Assembly (NCBI GenBank): GCA_016618085.1
Contig: JABLTG010000018.1
Coordinates: 1 to 64,000, forward strand
DNA: 64,000 nucleotides
Direction of reading: 5' to 3'
Source of the DNA: Neovahlkampfia damariscottae
Lineage: Eukaryota; Heterolobosea; Selenaionea; Neovahlkampfiida; Neovahlkampfiidae
In this document: one piece after another, positions 38,602-50,939 of the stretch
Numbering within the stretch: the first letter of the stretch is position 1
Layout of the letters: each line of letters opens with the position of its first letter
Notes under the pieces: generated by a model
What the model was told of the DNA's origin: nothing
Seen by the model: only the letters and a program-made list of their open reading frames with translations
The model's database searches: none
Position numbers and translations under genes: made by a program

Positions 38602-38608
38602 CCAATCA
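38602..38608 (+). promoter_or_regulatory. CCAATCA element of the BTB gene
   Basis: Perfect CCAATCA 26 nt before the ATG, in the divergent spacer with ISWI, which has its own copy on the other strand near 38481. Confidence 0.6.
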
Positions 38609-38627
38609 CCTACTGTCACACAAAAAC

Positions 38628-39466
38628 ATGAGCAAAGACGATAAAGAAACTGATTTATCTAAAATCTCAACTCAAGGAAGCTCCATCAAAACAAACAAAG
38701 AGGGTAAATTAGAAATTACTTTGGACAAAAGAGTAACCAGTAGAGCTTTCAAAGAAGTTTTAGAGTTTGATAATTTTTATTTTTTTTTAATGATTTTTAA
38801 AGATATCTTTACACTGACAGAGTGAGCTGGGATCGTGATACTGACAGTAACCTCATTTCAGAAGTGAAAGAAGCAGCTAAATATCTTCAACTTGATAGAT
38901 TAGCTATTATTTGTGAAACTTATTTAGATAGAACGAAAAATGTTGCTGTACCTGATTCAACTTGGTGGAAAAATATGAAATGGGCTTTTGAAAATTTAAG
39001 AACTGGAGATAATGCAATGTCTGATCTTACTTTAATTTGTAAATACTTTAAAAAAAAGAATTAACTTTTAAAAGGCAAAGGATCTGATGGTCAAGATGTT
39101 CAAGTACCATGTCATGCAGTTATTTTAACTTCTGCATGTAAATATTTCCATAGTATGCTTTTAGGAGAAATTGATAACGAAGAAAAAAAAACTATGAAAA
39201 TTACAGTTGAAGAAGCAACAGAAAAACAAATGTTGTCAATTTTAAAATATATTTACACAAGAGAATTTGAAGTTGATATTAAAGATGTCATTGGTGTTTG
39301 GATTTTATCAAACAAATTTTTACTTGAAGACTTACAAGTTGAATGTGAAAGTTTAATCATGAAAAACATCAATAAAGATAATGTTAAAGATATTAGAAAA
39401 ATTGCAGAAATGGTTCAATCAAAAAGAATTATGGAATTATGTGATGATATGGTTAAAAAAAAATAA
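38628..39466 (+). CDS. BTB-domain protein
   Basis: Three exons over two 34-37-nt introns. The first part has FKEVLEYLYTDRVSWDRD and ISEVKEAAKYLQLDRLAIIC, the C-terminal half of one BTB fold. A complete BTB follows: MSDLTLICKGSDGQDVQV, PCHAVILTSACKYFHSMLLG, then MLSILKYIYTREFEV and LSNKFLLEDLQVECE. A tandem-BTB layout recalls LZTR1 and plant BTB proteins that feed CUL3 ligases. CUL3 adaptor function is inferred. CCAATCA is 26 nt before the ATG. Confidence 0.75.
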
Positions 39467-39570
39467 AAAGTATATTTTTTGATCCACATCAAACTGTGAT
39501 TCATAAAAAGACAAAATGTTTAACCCAAAACCAATGTTTTTATTCTCCTTTTATTTTTCTCTCTTTCTTT

Positions 39571-40643
39571 TTAATAATATAATTTAATCAATTCATCACT
39601 GACAGCTGATGGTGTAAATATTCCTAAATCTGTAAATAAAAGTGTAACAAAATCAGGTGGTGTATAATCAATTTGAGAAAATGAAAGCTCAACTTCTTTT
39701 TCTAATTTTCCTTTTATTTCTTTTTCAATTGATTGTAAACTGGATTCTTTTTTCATTCCATATTGTTCAACATCAAATTGTGTCAAAGGATATAATCTTG
39801 TAAATTTAAAACTTTCTGAAGCAACATAGAAATTTTTTTTATGAGCTTTCGCAACTTTTGAAAAAAATAAAAAAATGAAATTAATTACCGATAGCCATTT
39901 GATATGTACCAATACTATCAATAATACCACCATTTTCTACTACACCTTCTGCACCTGACAAAACAAAATCAACTGTATTAATTCTATGAGCAACTGAAGA
40001 ATCTGCAATTAAGGTCACAGGAATACCTGCTTTTGACAATAAATTTGCTGTTTTATATCCAAGAGAATGTGGTCTTCCTTCTAAAAATAATGAATTCAAA
40101 GAATAAACCTACCAGTTACAACAACTTTAAATCTTCTTCCTTTTTTTGCTGCGTTCAAAAAAATAGATATTACAGATTTTGAATAACCATGAGTCATTAT
40201 GATAGCCTTTGAAAATGTAAACTTTTTTTTTTCTTTTTTACGTCGTCTCTTATAAAATCTTCAAATAGAAGTGTAACTTTTTCAATACTTTTTTGACTAA
40301 TTTTTGTCATTTGTTGACCTCTTTCAATTAATTTCATTTTACATTCTTCAAAATCTATTGCTTCTTGTTTTGATTGTCTTGTAAGAAATCTAAGAAACAA
40401 TTGACAACCAGAGACTAAGGAAATATAATTTCCATTTAAAACTGTATCACCTTCATATTCTTGAAATACATTCTTCCAAACTTCAACAACATCTTTTAAT
40501 TCTGAATTAAGACCCATTAAAGTTATAGCTTTGCTTTTTGAAATAGCTTCAGTCAAAATTGAAATAGAAATAACAGCTAAAGGTACTTCTTCATCATCTT
40601 GTAAAATTTTTTTAAACTTATCCAAAATTTCTTCTTTTTGCAT
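39571..40643 (-). CDS. EIF2B1: Translation initiation factor eIF2B subunit alpha
   Basis: Regulatory subunit of the guanine nucleotide exchange factor for eIF2. Blocks match closely: IIMTHGYSKSVISIFL, TEGRPHSLGYKTANLL, LSGAEGVVENGGIIDSIGTY, KNFYVASESFKFTRLYPL and, at the end, LLFTDLGIFTPSAVSDELIK. Four exons over 30-50-nt introns. The length of about 315 residues matches the human protein (305). Confidence 0.94.
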
Positions 40644-40737
40644 TATTTGTGTACCTTATTTTGTCACGTCAAGTAGATTTGATTGGAGCAAAAAAAAAAG
40701 AAAAAAAAAATTAATTTATAAAAATTTATGATACAGT

Positions 40738-41242
40738 TTACTGAGTTTTACACTTATCATTACTGTGTGTCGGCGCTTCTTTATTTTGTTTTGTCAGTTT
40801 TCCGGAGTTTTCCAGAAAATCTTCTGCTCCAAAAACCAAAACTTCGAATTCTCCTCCAAACTGTACGCTATGTGCTAATGTTAACTTTTAAAAACAATTT
40901 AATTTTTAAATTTAAAATACTGCTTCTTTAACTCCTCCTTTTTTATTAAATTCGACAATGGCAGAAGAAAAAACTAAAGCTCCACTACGAAAACTGATTT
41001 TGTTAAAATAAATTGAAAAAATAATTAAATTACAGCTCTATCGATTTAACACCACCACCACATTTCGCAAAGAATTTTTTAATTTCTTTTTCTTCCACAA
41101 CAAAAGGTAATTCAAGACAAACAATAACTTTTTGTAATGCTCCTTTACTCTCATCTTGTAGTGCTTGTAATTTCTCTTTTAAGAGTGCTGATCATAATTT
41201 AAATACAGAAAAAGTCAAGTTACCTTTAGTAGTTGTTGACAT
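40738..41242 (-). CDS. Small single-RRM protein
   Basis: Four exons over three introns of about 35-40 nt give about 130 residues. Strand 1 is KVIVCLELPFVVEEKEIKKF, helix 1 follows, and the middle strands read GGGVKSIEL and ALVFSSAIVEFNKKGGVKEA. This is RRM-like order (RNP2 then RNP1-type strand), though aromatic RNP residues are sparse. The tail is polar. I do not recognise the family. An RNA-binding role is likely but not certain. Confidence 0.5.
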
Positions 41243-41412
41243 CGGTGTATTAGAAAAGAATGAGTAAAATGATTGGTTGAATCCAATGACCAATTAAATT
41301 GTGTAACGGTCACCAATGAAGTTATGTCATGTCTTTCAAAATTATTCATTTTTTTTGATTCTTTACTGATTTGGTTTCAAAGTGAGAATATTTTAGAGAA
41401 TAGAAGATATTT

Positions 41413-42805
41413 TTATTTCCTTCTTCTCAGGGTTTTTGGTTGAAAGTCTTTTGAAACAACAATTTGAATTTTACTTGGAATGCATTTGAATGTTGCAGGT
41501 AATTTTCCAATTAATTCACCATCTGTCTCAACAGGAACATCTATTAAAAAAAGGTTATAAAGTGTTTGGAACAAATACCTCCTTCTGAATTTGGTGCTGT
41601 AACTTCAACTACTTCAACCAATTCTTTAAGAGAAACTTTGTCAAGGCTTAAATGAGTTCCTGTCTTCAATTCTTCAACAATTTTTAAGAGTTCCAAAAAT
41701 GAAATGTCTCCAAATTCCAAAAGGTTGAATTTTCCATCATTTACCTGAAGTGTAAGTTTTTATGATTTTTTTTATTTACTATTCCACCAGGATTAGCCCA
41801 TAAATTATTGCCATAGTATTGGCCATTGTGTACTGAAAGGGTATAAGACTAAAAATATTATTGTCAATCATCATTTCCAAATTACCTTGATATCTTTTTG
41901 AATTTTGTTATCCATATTTAAATGTAAGTTTGTATTTTTGGTGAATAAACTAGTTGCCAAAGTATGATATGTGTATGTAATTTCTGGATTAATGATCATC
42001 ATGGACTTGTTTACATTTTGCATCTTATTAAATACATTTAGATATATTTTTATATCTTACAATTTTACCACTTGCACCCATACTTGATTCTATATTTTTT
42101 TTAGAAAGTTGAAAAATTACCATTCAAAAAATACTTTTTGATTTTATTATTTGATTCAAATTCAGTCACTTCTACTTCACCAACATCACATGGTATTATA
42201 TATGCATTTGCTAAACAATCAATAACTTTTTCCATGTTATCAATTGACAAGTCAAGTGTCCTTTCCCAATCACAACCAGAACCAAAAGGAATAAAACCAA
42301 CTGCAAAGTCTTGAACACTTTCATTCTCATTCAAAAATTCCATGATTCCATTAATTACTTCATTATTTGTTCCATCCCCACCTACTGAAATTAAATAATC
42401 GTACCCTTGTGACAAATATTTCTTTGCAAGTCTAATGGCATCACCTTTTTTCTTTGTTTCATAAAAGCATTGTTCACCTTGTGCAAAATTTTGTTTTATC
42501 AACGGATAAACTTTTTTGCCAAAAGTTTTGCCTGACTTTCCTTTTCCTGCTGTTGGATTGATAATAAAACCAACCTTTGAATATTCAAATTTTTTTGGTT
42601 CACATAATTTCTTTTTCTTATCTTTTGACACTTTTGGAGCTGAAGAGTTTTCAATTTCTTGTGTGGCATCTATTTCAATTTGTCTCATCGTTTTGGTCTC
42701 CTCTTCTTCATCAGAGGTTTGTACTGCCAATTGTTCATTGTCCAAAGAAATTTCTTCTTCAACTGGCCTTTCTGAATGTACTTGAGGCTCTTCGGTTAGG
42801 TTCAT
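41413..42805 (-). CDS. Diacylglycerol/sphingosine kinase-family protein
   Basis: Lipid kinase catalytic domain. After an acidic 70-residue N-terminus comes KVGFIINPTAGKGKSGKTFG (the P-loop-like NPxxGxGK region), then YDYLISVGGDGTNNEVINGI (SGGDGT motif) and VGFIPFGSGCDWERTLDL (GTGND-like). The C-terminal half has NPGGIVNDGKFNLLEF and VPVETDGELIGKLPATFKCI. Six exons over introns of about 30-45 nt. Whether it is a DAG, sphingosine or ceramide-type kinase cannot be told. Confidence 0.8.
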
Positions 42806-42991
42806 TGGTAAATTAATTCGCCAATGAAAATTATCTCTAGTTTAATCCGCCAATGGAAATACTGTGCCTTATTTTGATGTCTAATTTTTGACAGTGAACT
42901 TTTTCAAAAATGGGTTTCTATTAGGTTAATTTAAACAATCAAATTTTCGAATCTTCCAAAAAAATTGACAAAAAAGAAACAACATTTTCCT

Positions 42992-42998
42992 CCAATCA
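42992..42998 (+). promoter_or_regulatory. CCAATCA element of the WW-RhoGEF gene
   Basis: Perfect CCAATCA only 12 nt before the ATG. Confidence 0.6.
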
Positions 42999-43003
42999 AA
43001 AAA

Positions 43004-44739
43004 ATGTCTCAATCAAACAACGGTAAAATTCTTATATTCTTGTACTAATTTATAGACCCCTCTTTGTTAGGCTGGCTTGAAATATATGATGAAGAAAATG
43101 ATAGAAATTATTATTTCAATCCTGAAACTCAAGAAAGCAGTTGGTATCATCCACAAGAACAATTACAACAATGTCAGGTTATAAACGAAGATGAAACGAA
43201 TGTACAACACCAAAATATAAAAGAAGAAATGGAAATATATGATACAGAAACAAAACAAAAAGTTGAAAATCAATCTGATGAACAAATCCAAACTGAAGTA
43301 GAAGTGTTAAAAAAAGAAACAATTGAAGAAAACTTTACTGAAACAGAAGAAAATCAAAAAACAAAAGAAGAAGAAATTGATTTAGAAAATCAAAAATTAA
43401 AAGATGATATTAAAAATGAACTTATAAAAACAGAAAAAAAATTTTTGGATGATTTAAATGTATTTGTGGTGGTACATTGAAAATATAAAACTCAACATAT
43501 CTTTCTTAGGAATATTATATGAATTTTTCACAAAATCCAAAAATAGTTTCTGAAAAGACTACCAAATCAATCTTTAGTACTATTAAATTAATTTATTCAA
43601 TTCATTCAACTTTATTACTTGATTTAGATAAATTACAAACATCAAATAATGATAATGAAACTATTGGAAAAATATTTTTAAAGTTTTCACCATATTTAAA
43701 ATCATATTCAGATTATATGAATTATATGGAAGAAACTATTCAATTGATAAAGGATTTACAAAGTAATGATAAGAAATTTCGACAATTTTATGATAAATTA
43801 GAAAAGAAATATAAACAAAAATTGAATTCATATTCTGTATTTTTAATGATGCCAATAAGTCGTTTACAAAAATATGAAGTATTTTTAAGAAAAACATTAG
43901 ATATTGAAAAGAATGAAGAAGAATGTAAAGATTTAAATTCATCAAGAAATTCAATTTTAAATGTACAAGAAGAAATGAATAATAAATTAAAAGAACATGA
44001 AGGAAAAAAGAAATTAATTGAAATACAAAAAAGAATAGATCATCATCATCATGGTAGTACTAATAATGCACCATTAACACCTTCAACACCTTTATCACCA
44101 TTAAGTTCTCCTTTACCAAAAAAGAAATCGAGAATGTCATTTCCATTAAAAACTAGAACAAGTTCAAGTAATTTTAAATCATCCAATCAACTACAACAAA
44201 ATCAACAAAATCAAATTATTGATACAAATATTATTCAACCTTATAGAAATTATATTCTTCATGCAGATTTAAAATTAATTCCTGATTACGGTATTGAATC
44301 AAAAAAAGGAGAAATTAGACAAATCTATTTATTTTCAGATTCAATTATGATTTGTGAAGAAGATGAAAAATTAAATTTAAAATTTGAAGAACTAACATCT
44401 TTAATTACTGTACCATTACCTTGGACAAGAGATATTTCAGTTTCAATATTTCAATTAATTACAAAATCAAAGACTTATACTTTTGATGCAAAAGAAGAAG
44501 ACGAAAAACATCATTGGATGAATGAAATTAATAAAGTTATAGATGATTTAATTCAAAATGGAAATAATGATATGAAGGATCATATTAATCAAAAATCAAA
44601 ACCAACTTATAATCCTGCTCTTTTAAAAGATAGATCAAAAAGACATTCAACTATTGACGAAAATAAAATTAGATTAGAATTCCTTTTAGAAGATATTTTA
44701 GATCAAATTAAAGATTATTCAAAAATAAATGGTATTTAA
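43004..44739 (+). CDS. WW-RhoGEF (WW, DH and PH domains)
   Basis: Guanine nucleotide exchange factor for Rho-family GTPases. The WW domain is LGWLEIYDEENDRNYYFNPE, then SSWYHP, with both tryptophans. After an acidic coiled-coil linker comes the DH domain: helix RFLMMPISRLQKYEVFLRKT-type sequence (FLMMPISRLQKYEVFLRKT at 43841-43900). A disordered Ser/Pro/Gln region and a PH domain follow, with ILHADLKLIPDYGIE and RQIYLFSDSIMICEED, ending in a helix with HHWMNEINKVIDDL. Three exons. CCAATCA lies only 12 nt before the ATG. Confidence 0.85.
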
Positions 44740-44765
44740 TGATGATACATCAAGAATTAGATGAT

Positions 44766-45075
44766 TTATTTCTTTTTAAAAGTCCATGACACTTTTAATT
44801 CTTGTTCTCTATATTCTTTAGAATTCATTTCTTTTATTGCTATTTCTCCTTCTTCTTTAGTTTTATATTCAATAAATGCGTATCCTTTTGCGTGTCCAGA
44901 TTCATGATCTAAATTTAAATTTAAATTTAAAATTTCGCCAAAATCTGAAAATATGTCAAAAATATCCTCTTCATTCGCTTCTTCATGTATATTTCGTACA
45001 AGTATTATCCATCCTTCCACAGCTAAATTTGAATTAGAGATTTTTTTTTTTACATTTTATTGGTTCTTCTTGCAT
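44766..45075 (-). CDS. RBM8A: Exon junction complex protein Y14 (RBM8A)
   Basis: The 22-nt first exon (45054-45075) joins over a 31-nt intron to give MQEEPIKSVEGWIILVRN, where Y14 proteins start SVEGWILFV. The RRM continues ANEEDIFDIFSDFGEILNLN and KGYAFIEYKTKEEGEIAI, ending EQELKVSWTFKKK. In the exon junction complex Y14 pairs with Mago through this RRM. At 92 residues it lacks the N- and C-terminal extensions of animal Y14 (174). Presence of an EJC subunit suits an intron-dense genome. Confidence 0.88.
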
Positions 45076-45154
45076 TTGTTGTGTGAAATAAAAAAAGAAT
45101 GGAAAAAGTTGATTGGCGAAAAGTAGAGAAGAGAATTATATGGAACTAAAAATA

Positions 45155-45610
45155 TTATTTCAATTCTCTTCTGAATTGTTGTTCTAAATTTTGAAAATCT
45201 TGTTGTAAACCCAACAAACTATTTTCAAATGCATCTCTTGGTGTACTGTGATCTTTTGTTTGTATTTTAATTTCAATTGAATATGTTAAAGGATGAGGTA
45301 CTCTGTAACCTATTTTAATTTAATTTAAAGACGAAATGTTTTTTACCTGCAAATAAAACTGATTTATCGTCTAATAATTTCATTCTAATTAAATTTCCAA
45401 GAGTATGGTCCTCTAAATATAATTAGACTTGAATAAATAAATATACCTTTTGAGATTACAAATGTTGAAGCATTTTTAATTTTTGATGATACTTCTTCAG
45501 TCAATCTTTGTTTCATTAAATATTTAATTATTTTACTTTATGTCACCTGGTTGATCAAACAACTCTTCTACTACATCAGGAATATTTGCACTGACATTGG
45601 AAACACTCAT
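45155..45610 (-). CDS. RPB11: RNA polymerase II subunit RPB11
   Basis: Partner of RPB3 in the polymerase II assembly platform. Four exons over 30-35-nt introns give about 120 residues. The signature is FVISKEDHTLGNLIRMKLL, then DDKSVLFAGYRVPHPLTYSI. The FAGYxVPHP motif separates RPB11 from the Pol I/III homologue AC19. The C-terminal helix LQQDFQNLEQQFRREL closes the dimerisation fold. Start MSVSNVSANIPD. Confidence 0.93.
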
Positions 45611-45741
45611 TGTGAAAACAAAAAATGAAAAAAATGGATTTAATTGGATGACTTATGTAATTAAAAAAAATTAAATTTTTAAAATTGTTCGTTTCAAATT
45701 TGTAAATTAAACTTCAGAGTCAGTTTAGGACAGAAAAATAT

Positions 45742-45748
45742 CCAATCA
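45742..45748 (+). promoter_or_regulatory. CCAATCA element of the tandem ArfGAP gene
   Basis: Perfect CCAATCA 29 nt before the ATG. Confidence 0.6.
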
Positions 45749-45770
45749 AACTGCGCCACGATAAACCAGA

Positions 45771-47601
45771 ATGAGCAGGTTTTCTTTGCAGTCTTCAAAG
45801 AAACCAAATTCAAGAAATCGAATGAGTAAAGTTGGTCAGTTGAGGGCCAAGTTTGAAGTCACTAATTTCGAAGAAATGGAGACAGTAGAAGATTTTGAAG
45901 AATTTGAGGAGATTACTTCACCAATACTATCTCCAAAACAAAGTTCCAGATCAGAAGAAGACGTTGATGTTAATCATGGACACTGGGTAATTATAACCTT
46001 AATTTAAAATATTTTCGAAAAAAGGAAGAAATGAAATTTCCGAAAGTACAAAAAAACTACAATTCATTTTTTAAAAGGAGTTATTGAAAATACCTGGGAA
46101 TAATAAGTGTGCGGATTGTGATGCACCAGATCCTAAATGGACATCCATTAATTTAGGTATTTTAATTTGTAATAATTGTGCTGCTTGTCATAAAAAGTTA
46201 GATTCCGAAATATCAATATTACAACCAGTAGTTGATACAAGATGGACAATGAATTCTTTGGAAGTCATACAAGAAAAGGGAAATATTGCTTCAAATGAAG
46301 AATTTGAATTTGATTTAAAAAATTTTAAAAAACCAAATGAACAATCAAAAATGTAAAACTAGAAATATTGAATTCATTATTTTAGAGATGAAAGACAGAA
46401 ATATATAGAGCACAAATATCAAAAACTATCATTTACTAAATATAATAAAAATAAAAAAATTGAACAAGAAGAAGAAGAAGAAGAAGAAAAAGAAGAGAAA
46501 TGGGAAGAAATTAAATTTCCACAAGTAAAGATAAAATATTAGATATTAATTATTTTTTTTTTAAAAGGAATTATTTGAAATACCTGGAAATGATAAATGT
46601 GCTGATTGTAATGCACCAAATCCAAAATGGGCTTCAACTAATCTAGGAGTATTAATATGTCTAAAATGTTCAGGTAATATTGTAAAAATTGAATCATATT
46701 CTTTAAGGTTGTCATCGAAATATGGGATCTCATATATCAAAATTACAATCAACTATTTTAGATACAAAATGGACAAAGAAATCATTAAAAATGATTGAAA
46801 AAAAAGGAAATATAATAGTGAATAATGAATTAGAATATGATTTAAAAAATGTAATAAAACCAACAGAAGATTCAATGTCGTAAATTATTTTTTTAACATT
46901 TTTTAACAAATATTCAAAAAAGAGATGAAAGACAAATTTTTATTGAACAAAAATATAAAGAATTATTGTTTGCTAAAGGATATAAAAAAGTACATCATAT
47001 AATTCTTGATGAAGATTTAGAGGATAGAATTTCAAGATCAAATTCTTTACCTTCACTTTTAAGTCCTAAATCATCATCACCTTTAACATCAATAAAAAGA
47101 AAAGATACAAAAATGGGATCATTAAATAATTCACAAATTGGAATGGTTGAATATACAGGAATGATAAAAATAACAATAATAGGTGCAAGGAAATTACCAG
47201 CTTCAGGGTAAAATATGAATATCATGATTAAATCTATTTTTAGAATGAATAATTTAGATCCATATTTTGTATTTCAATTAGGTGAACAAAAAATTAAAAG
47301 TCAAATTATACATAAGAGTTTAAATCCATATTTTTCATTTGAAGAATTAATGGTTTGTGTTGATGATAAAAATCATGATTTATTTATTTCATGTTTTAAT
47401 GATTCTGCAGTTAAAAATGATAAATTAGTTTGTGATGCTAATTATTCAATTACAGATGTTTACAACAAACCAAATGAATCAAAAAGAATATCTATTCAAT
47501 TACAAAGAAGAACATCAAATACATTTAAATTGTTTAATAAGAAAACATTAAATGAAACTAAATTAGATTTAATGTTGGAATATAATCCATTTGAACATTA
47601 A
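45771..47601 (+). CDS. Tandem ArfGAP and C2 domain protein
   Basis: An acidic N-terminal region precedes two ArfGAP domains. Copy 1 (about 46090-46340) has [12 protein letters not shown] and ICNNC, both zinc pairs, but where the arginine finger should be reads ACHKKLDSE. Copy 2 (about 46570-46880) reads [11 protein letters not shown] and [13 protein letters not shown], with the catalytic Arg. A C2 domain follows: [14 protein letters not shown], then [12 protein letters not shown] and [12 protein letters not shown]. The ArfGAP-C2 order is that of plant AGD11-13 type proteins, which act on Arf at membranes. The introns directly before the two ArfGAP copies sit at the same place, so the repeat arose by intragenic duplication. 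Copy 1 is likely inactive. Confidence 0.85.
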
Positions 47602-48917
47602 TTATTTTTTCATTTTTTTTATTTTCTCTTCATTTTCATTTTCAATTTTTCTTTTTTTTGTTTCTTCTTCACTCTTTTTTGTTATTTCTTCCATTAATTC
47701 TTCATTCTTTTTCATTTTTTCATCTTCCAATAATTTTTCTTCATTTAAAAATTTCATTATTTTTGATCCAAATTTTCCCCATTCTTTTTTTTTCATATCC
47801 AATTCTATTTTTAAATTTTCTTCTGAAAATGAAATATTTCTTTGATTCATTTTTAAAATTGCTTCTTTTACAATTCCCTTCATATTTTGATCAAATGTTT
47901 TCCAATGAACTTCTTCAATATCTTTTGGTTTAATTTTATACATTATTCTATCCAAAAGAAACTAAAAAAAAACTATTAAATCTATTCAATATTTTACATT
48001 ATCTTCATTCAATAAATATAAAACATATCCTTCTGTTATAAAATGATCATATTCATATTTGATTGATAATTCATTATCTTTTCTATATTTCTCATTCAAT
48101 TCAAATGAATTATTTTGAAATGATTCAATATCTTTTATTAATTCTGTATATTTATAATTCTTAATTTCATCTTTTTCTTCTTTTATTATTGGTTTAATTC
48201 TTCCATCACTTTTAGTTTTAAATAGTGGTTTTAAATCAATATCAAAATTATATTTAACTAAATGTGGTTCTAATTTACCACATAACTCAAAACTGAAAGA
48301 TTGAAATGATTCATTTTCATTTTCATTTTTCATAAATTCGATGATTTTCTTTTCTTCAAATACTTGCAAAGTCAAATCTAAAAAGTTGCCAAATTTAGAA
48401 TTTCCTAATGTGTAGTGTCCTTTTATTTAATTGAAATGAATTTTATTACCTTTAGTTTTAGCAGTATAATATTCATTTTGTTGATTATCAATATATTTAT
48501 AAACTAAAATATTGGTTCCATTCCATTTATTCATAAAACAATACTTTTTAGTTGTTTTAAATGAATTAGCATTTAAAATTTCATTCTTTTCTTGATTTTT
48601 ATACTTTACATAATATATTTAATGTATCTATTATTCTAACTGGATATTTTAAGTTTGGTATTGCATAAATCTTTTGAGGATTTTTTAAGAGTTCATTGTT
48701 GATTTTATAAATAAATAAAGAACTTTCAAATGAACCTCTTTTCTTACAAACGAATCCTTCAAGTTTGTTCTTTTAATTTTAATATTAAATATTCTATTTA
48801 CTTTTGTATTGAAAGGATCTTCAAATTCAAATTTCTCCATTTGTTTTGCTTTACAACCAAAAAATTTTAATGCTCTATATAATTTAATTAAAAGAATTGT
48901 TACTCATCCTCCATCAT
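47602..48917 (-). CDS. RNA ligase-like nucleotidyltransferase
   Basis: Four to five exons, joined over introns of about 25-45 nt, give about 400 residues. Covalent nucleotidyltransferase motifs are in order. Motif I is NKWNGTNILVYK, matching KxxGTN of the Rnl2/REL family with the Lys nucleophile. Motif III is SFSFELCGKLEPH. Motif IV is TEGYVLYLLNEDN. Motif V is MYKIKPKDIEEVHW. A helical Lys/Glu-rich tail (KKSEEETKKRKIE) ends the protein. Such ligases seal nicks or 3'-OH/5'-P RNA ends. The substrate here is unknown. The gene lies tail to tail with the ArfGAP gene (ends adjacent). Confidence 0.6.
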
Positions 48918-48979
48918 TATGGTCTCAACAAAAGTTTGATAACAAAGACCAATCAAAAAGTAGCACCTTTTTTTTTTAA

Positions 48980-49348
48980 ATGAAAAGAAATAATTTTTCT
49001 GAACTGAATTTTTTCTTCATAAATTTAAATGAAGTTCAATTCCAAAGTCCAATCAAAACAAAAGAACATAATTTGGAGAAGAACCAAAAACTAATGAGTT
49101 CGTTAAATCTTTTTGGATTTTCCACTCTGGCTGTATCATTCATCATAGGCTATTCAACAAATTATTTATTTTCTAATTTTCAACAACAAAAACAAAAAGA
49201 AGAGATTGATTCTCTCCAAAATCAAGTTGAAGATTTGAAAAAAGAAATTTCTCATTTGAAAAAAGAGATAACACATAAAAATATTGAAAAACTAGAAATA
49301 AAAGAGGATCCACTTGTTGATAAAATAAAATTAGAAATTAATTTTTGA
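48980..49348 (+). CDS. Small single-span membrane coiled-coil protein
   Basis: A single exon of 122 codons. Met39 starts MSSLNLFGFSTLAVSFIIGY and is an alternative start that would leave about 84 residues. A membrane span at FSTLAVSFIIGYSTNYLF is followed by a coiled coil (QQQKQKEEIDSLQNQVEDLK and LKKEISHLKKEI). The tail is polar. CCAATCA lies about 28 nt before the ATG. The family is not recognised and an organelle tail-anchored scaffold is only a guess. Confidence 0.5.
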   Translation: MKRNNFSELNFFFINLNEVQFQSPIKTKEHNLEKNQKLMSSLNLFGFSTLAVSFIIGYSTNYLFSNFQQQKQKEEIDSLQNQVEDLKKEISHLKKEITHKNIEKLEIKEDPLVDKIKLEINF

Positions 49349-49444
49349 TGTTTCCAAAATTTAATTTTTGTTCTATTGGTCAATAAGTTGATTGATGAAA
49401 ATTATTGGTCAATTCCCCACACTTTTTTTTTTCAAATCCAAACG

Positions 49445-50910
<1,466 letters not shown>

Positions 50911-50939
50911 ATTTGAAATAAAAAAAAATATTATTATTT

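Noticed and set aside
47591-47933. Plus-strand Phe/Ser-rich frames
   Set aside because: They are antisense of the Lys/Glu-rich tail of the RNA-ligase-like protein; the composition is that of reversed Lys codons.
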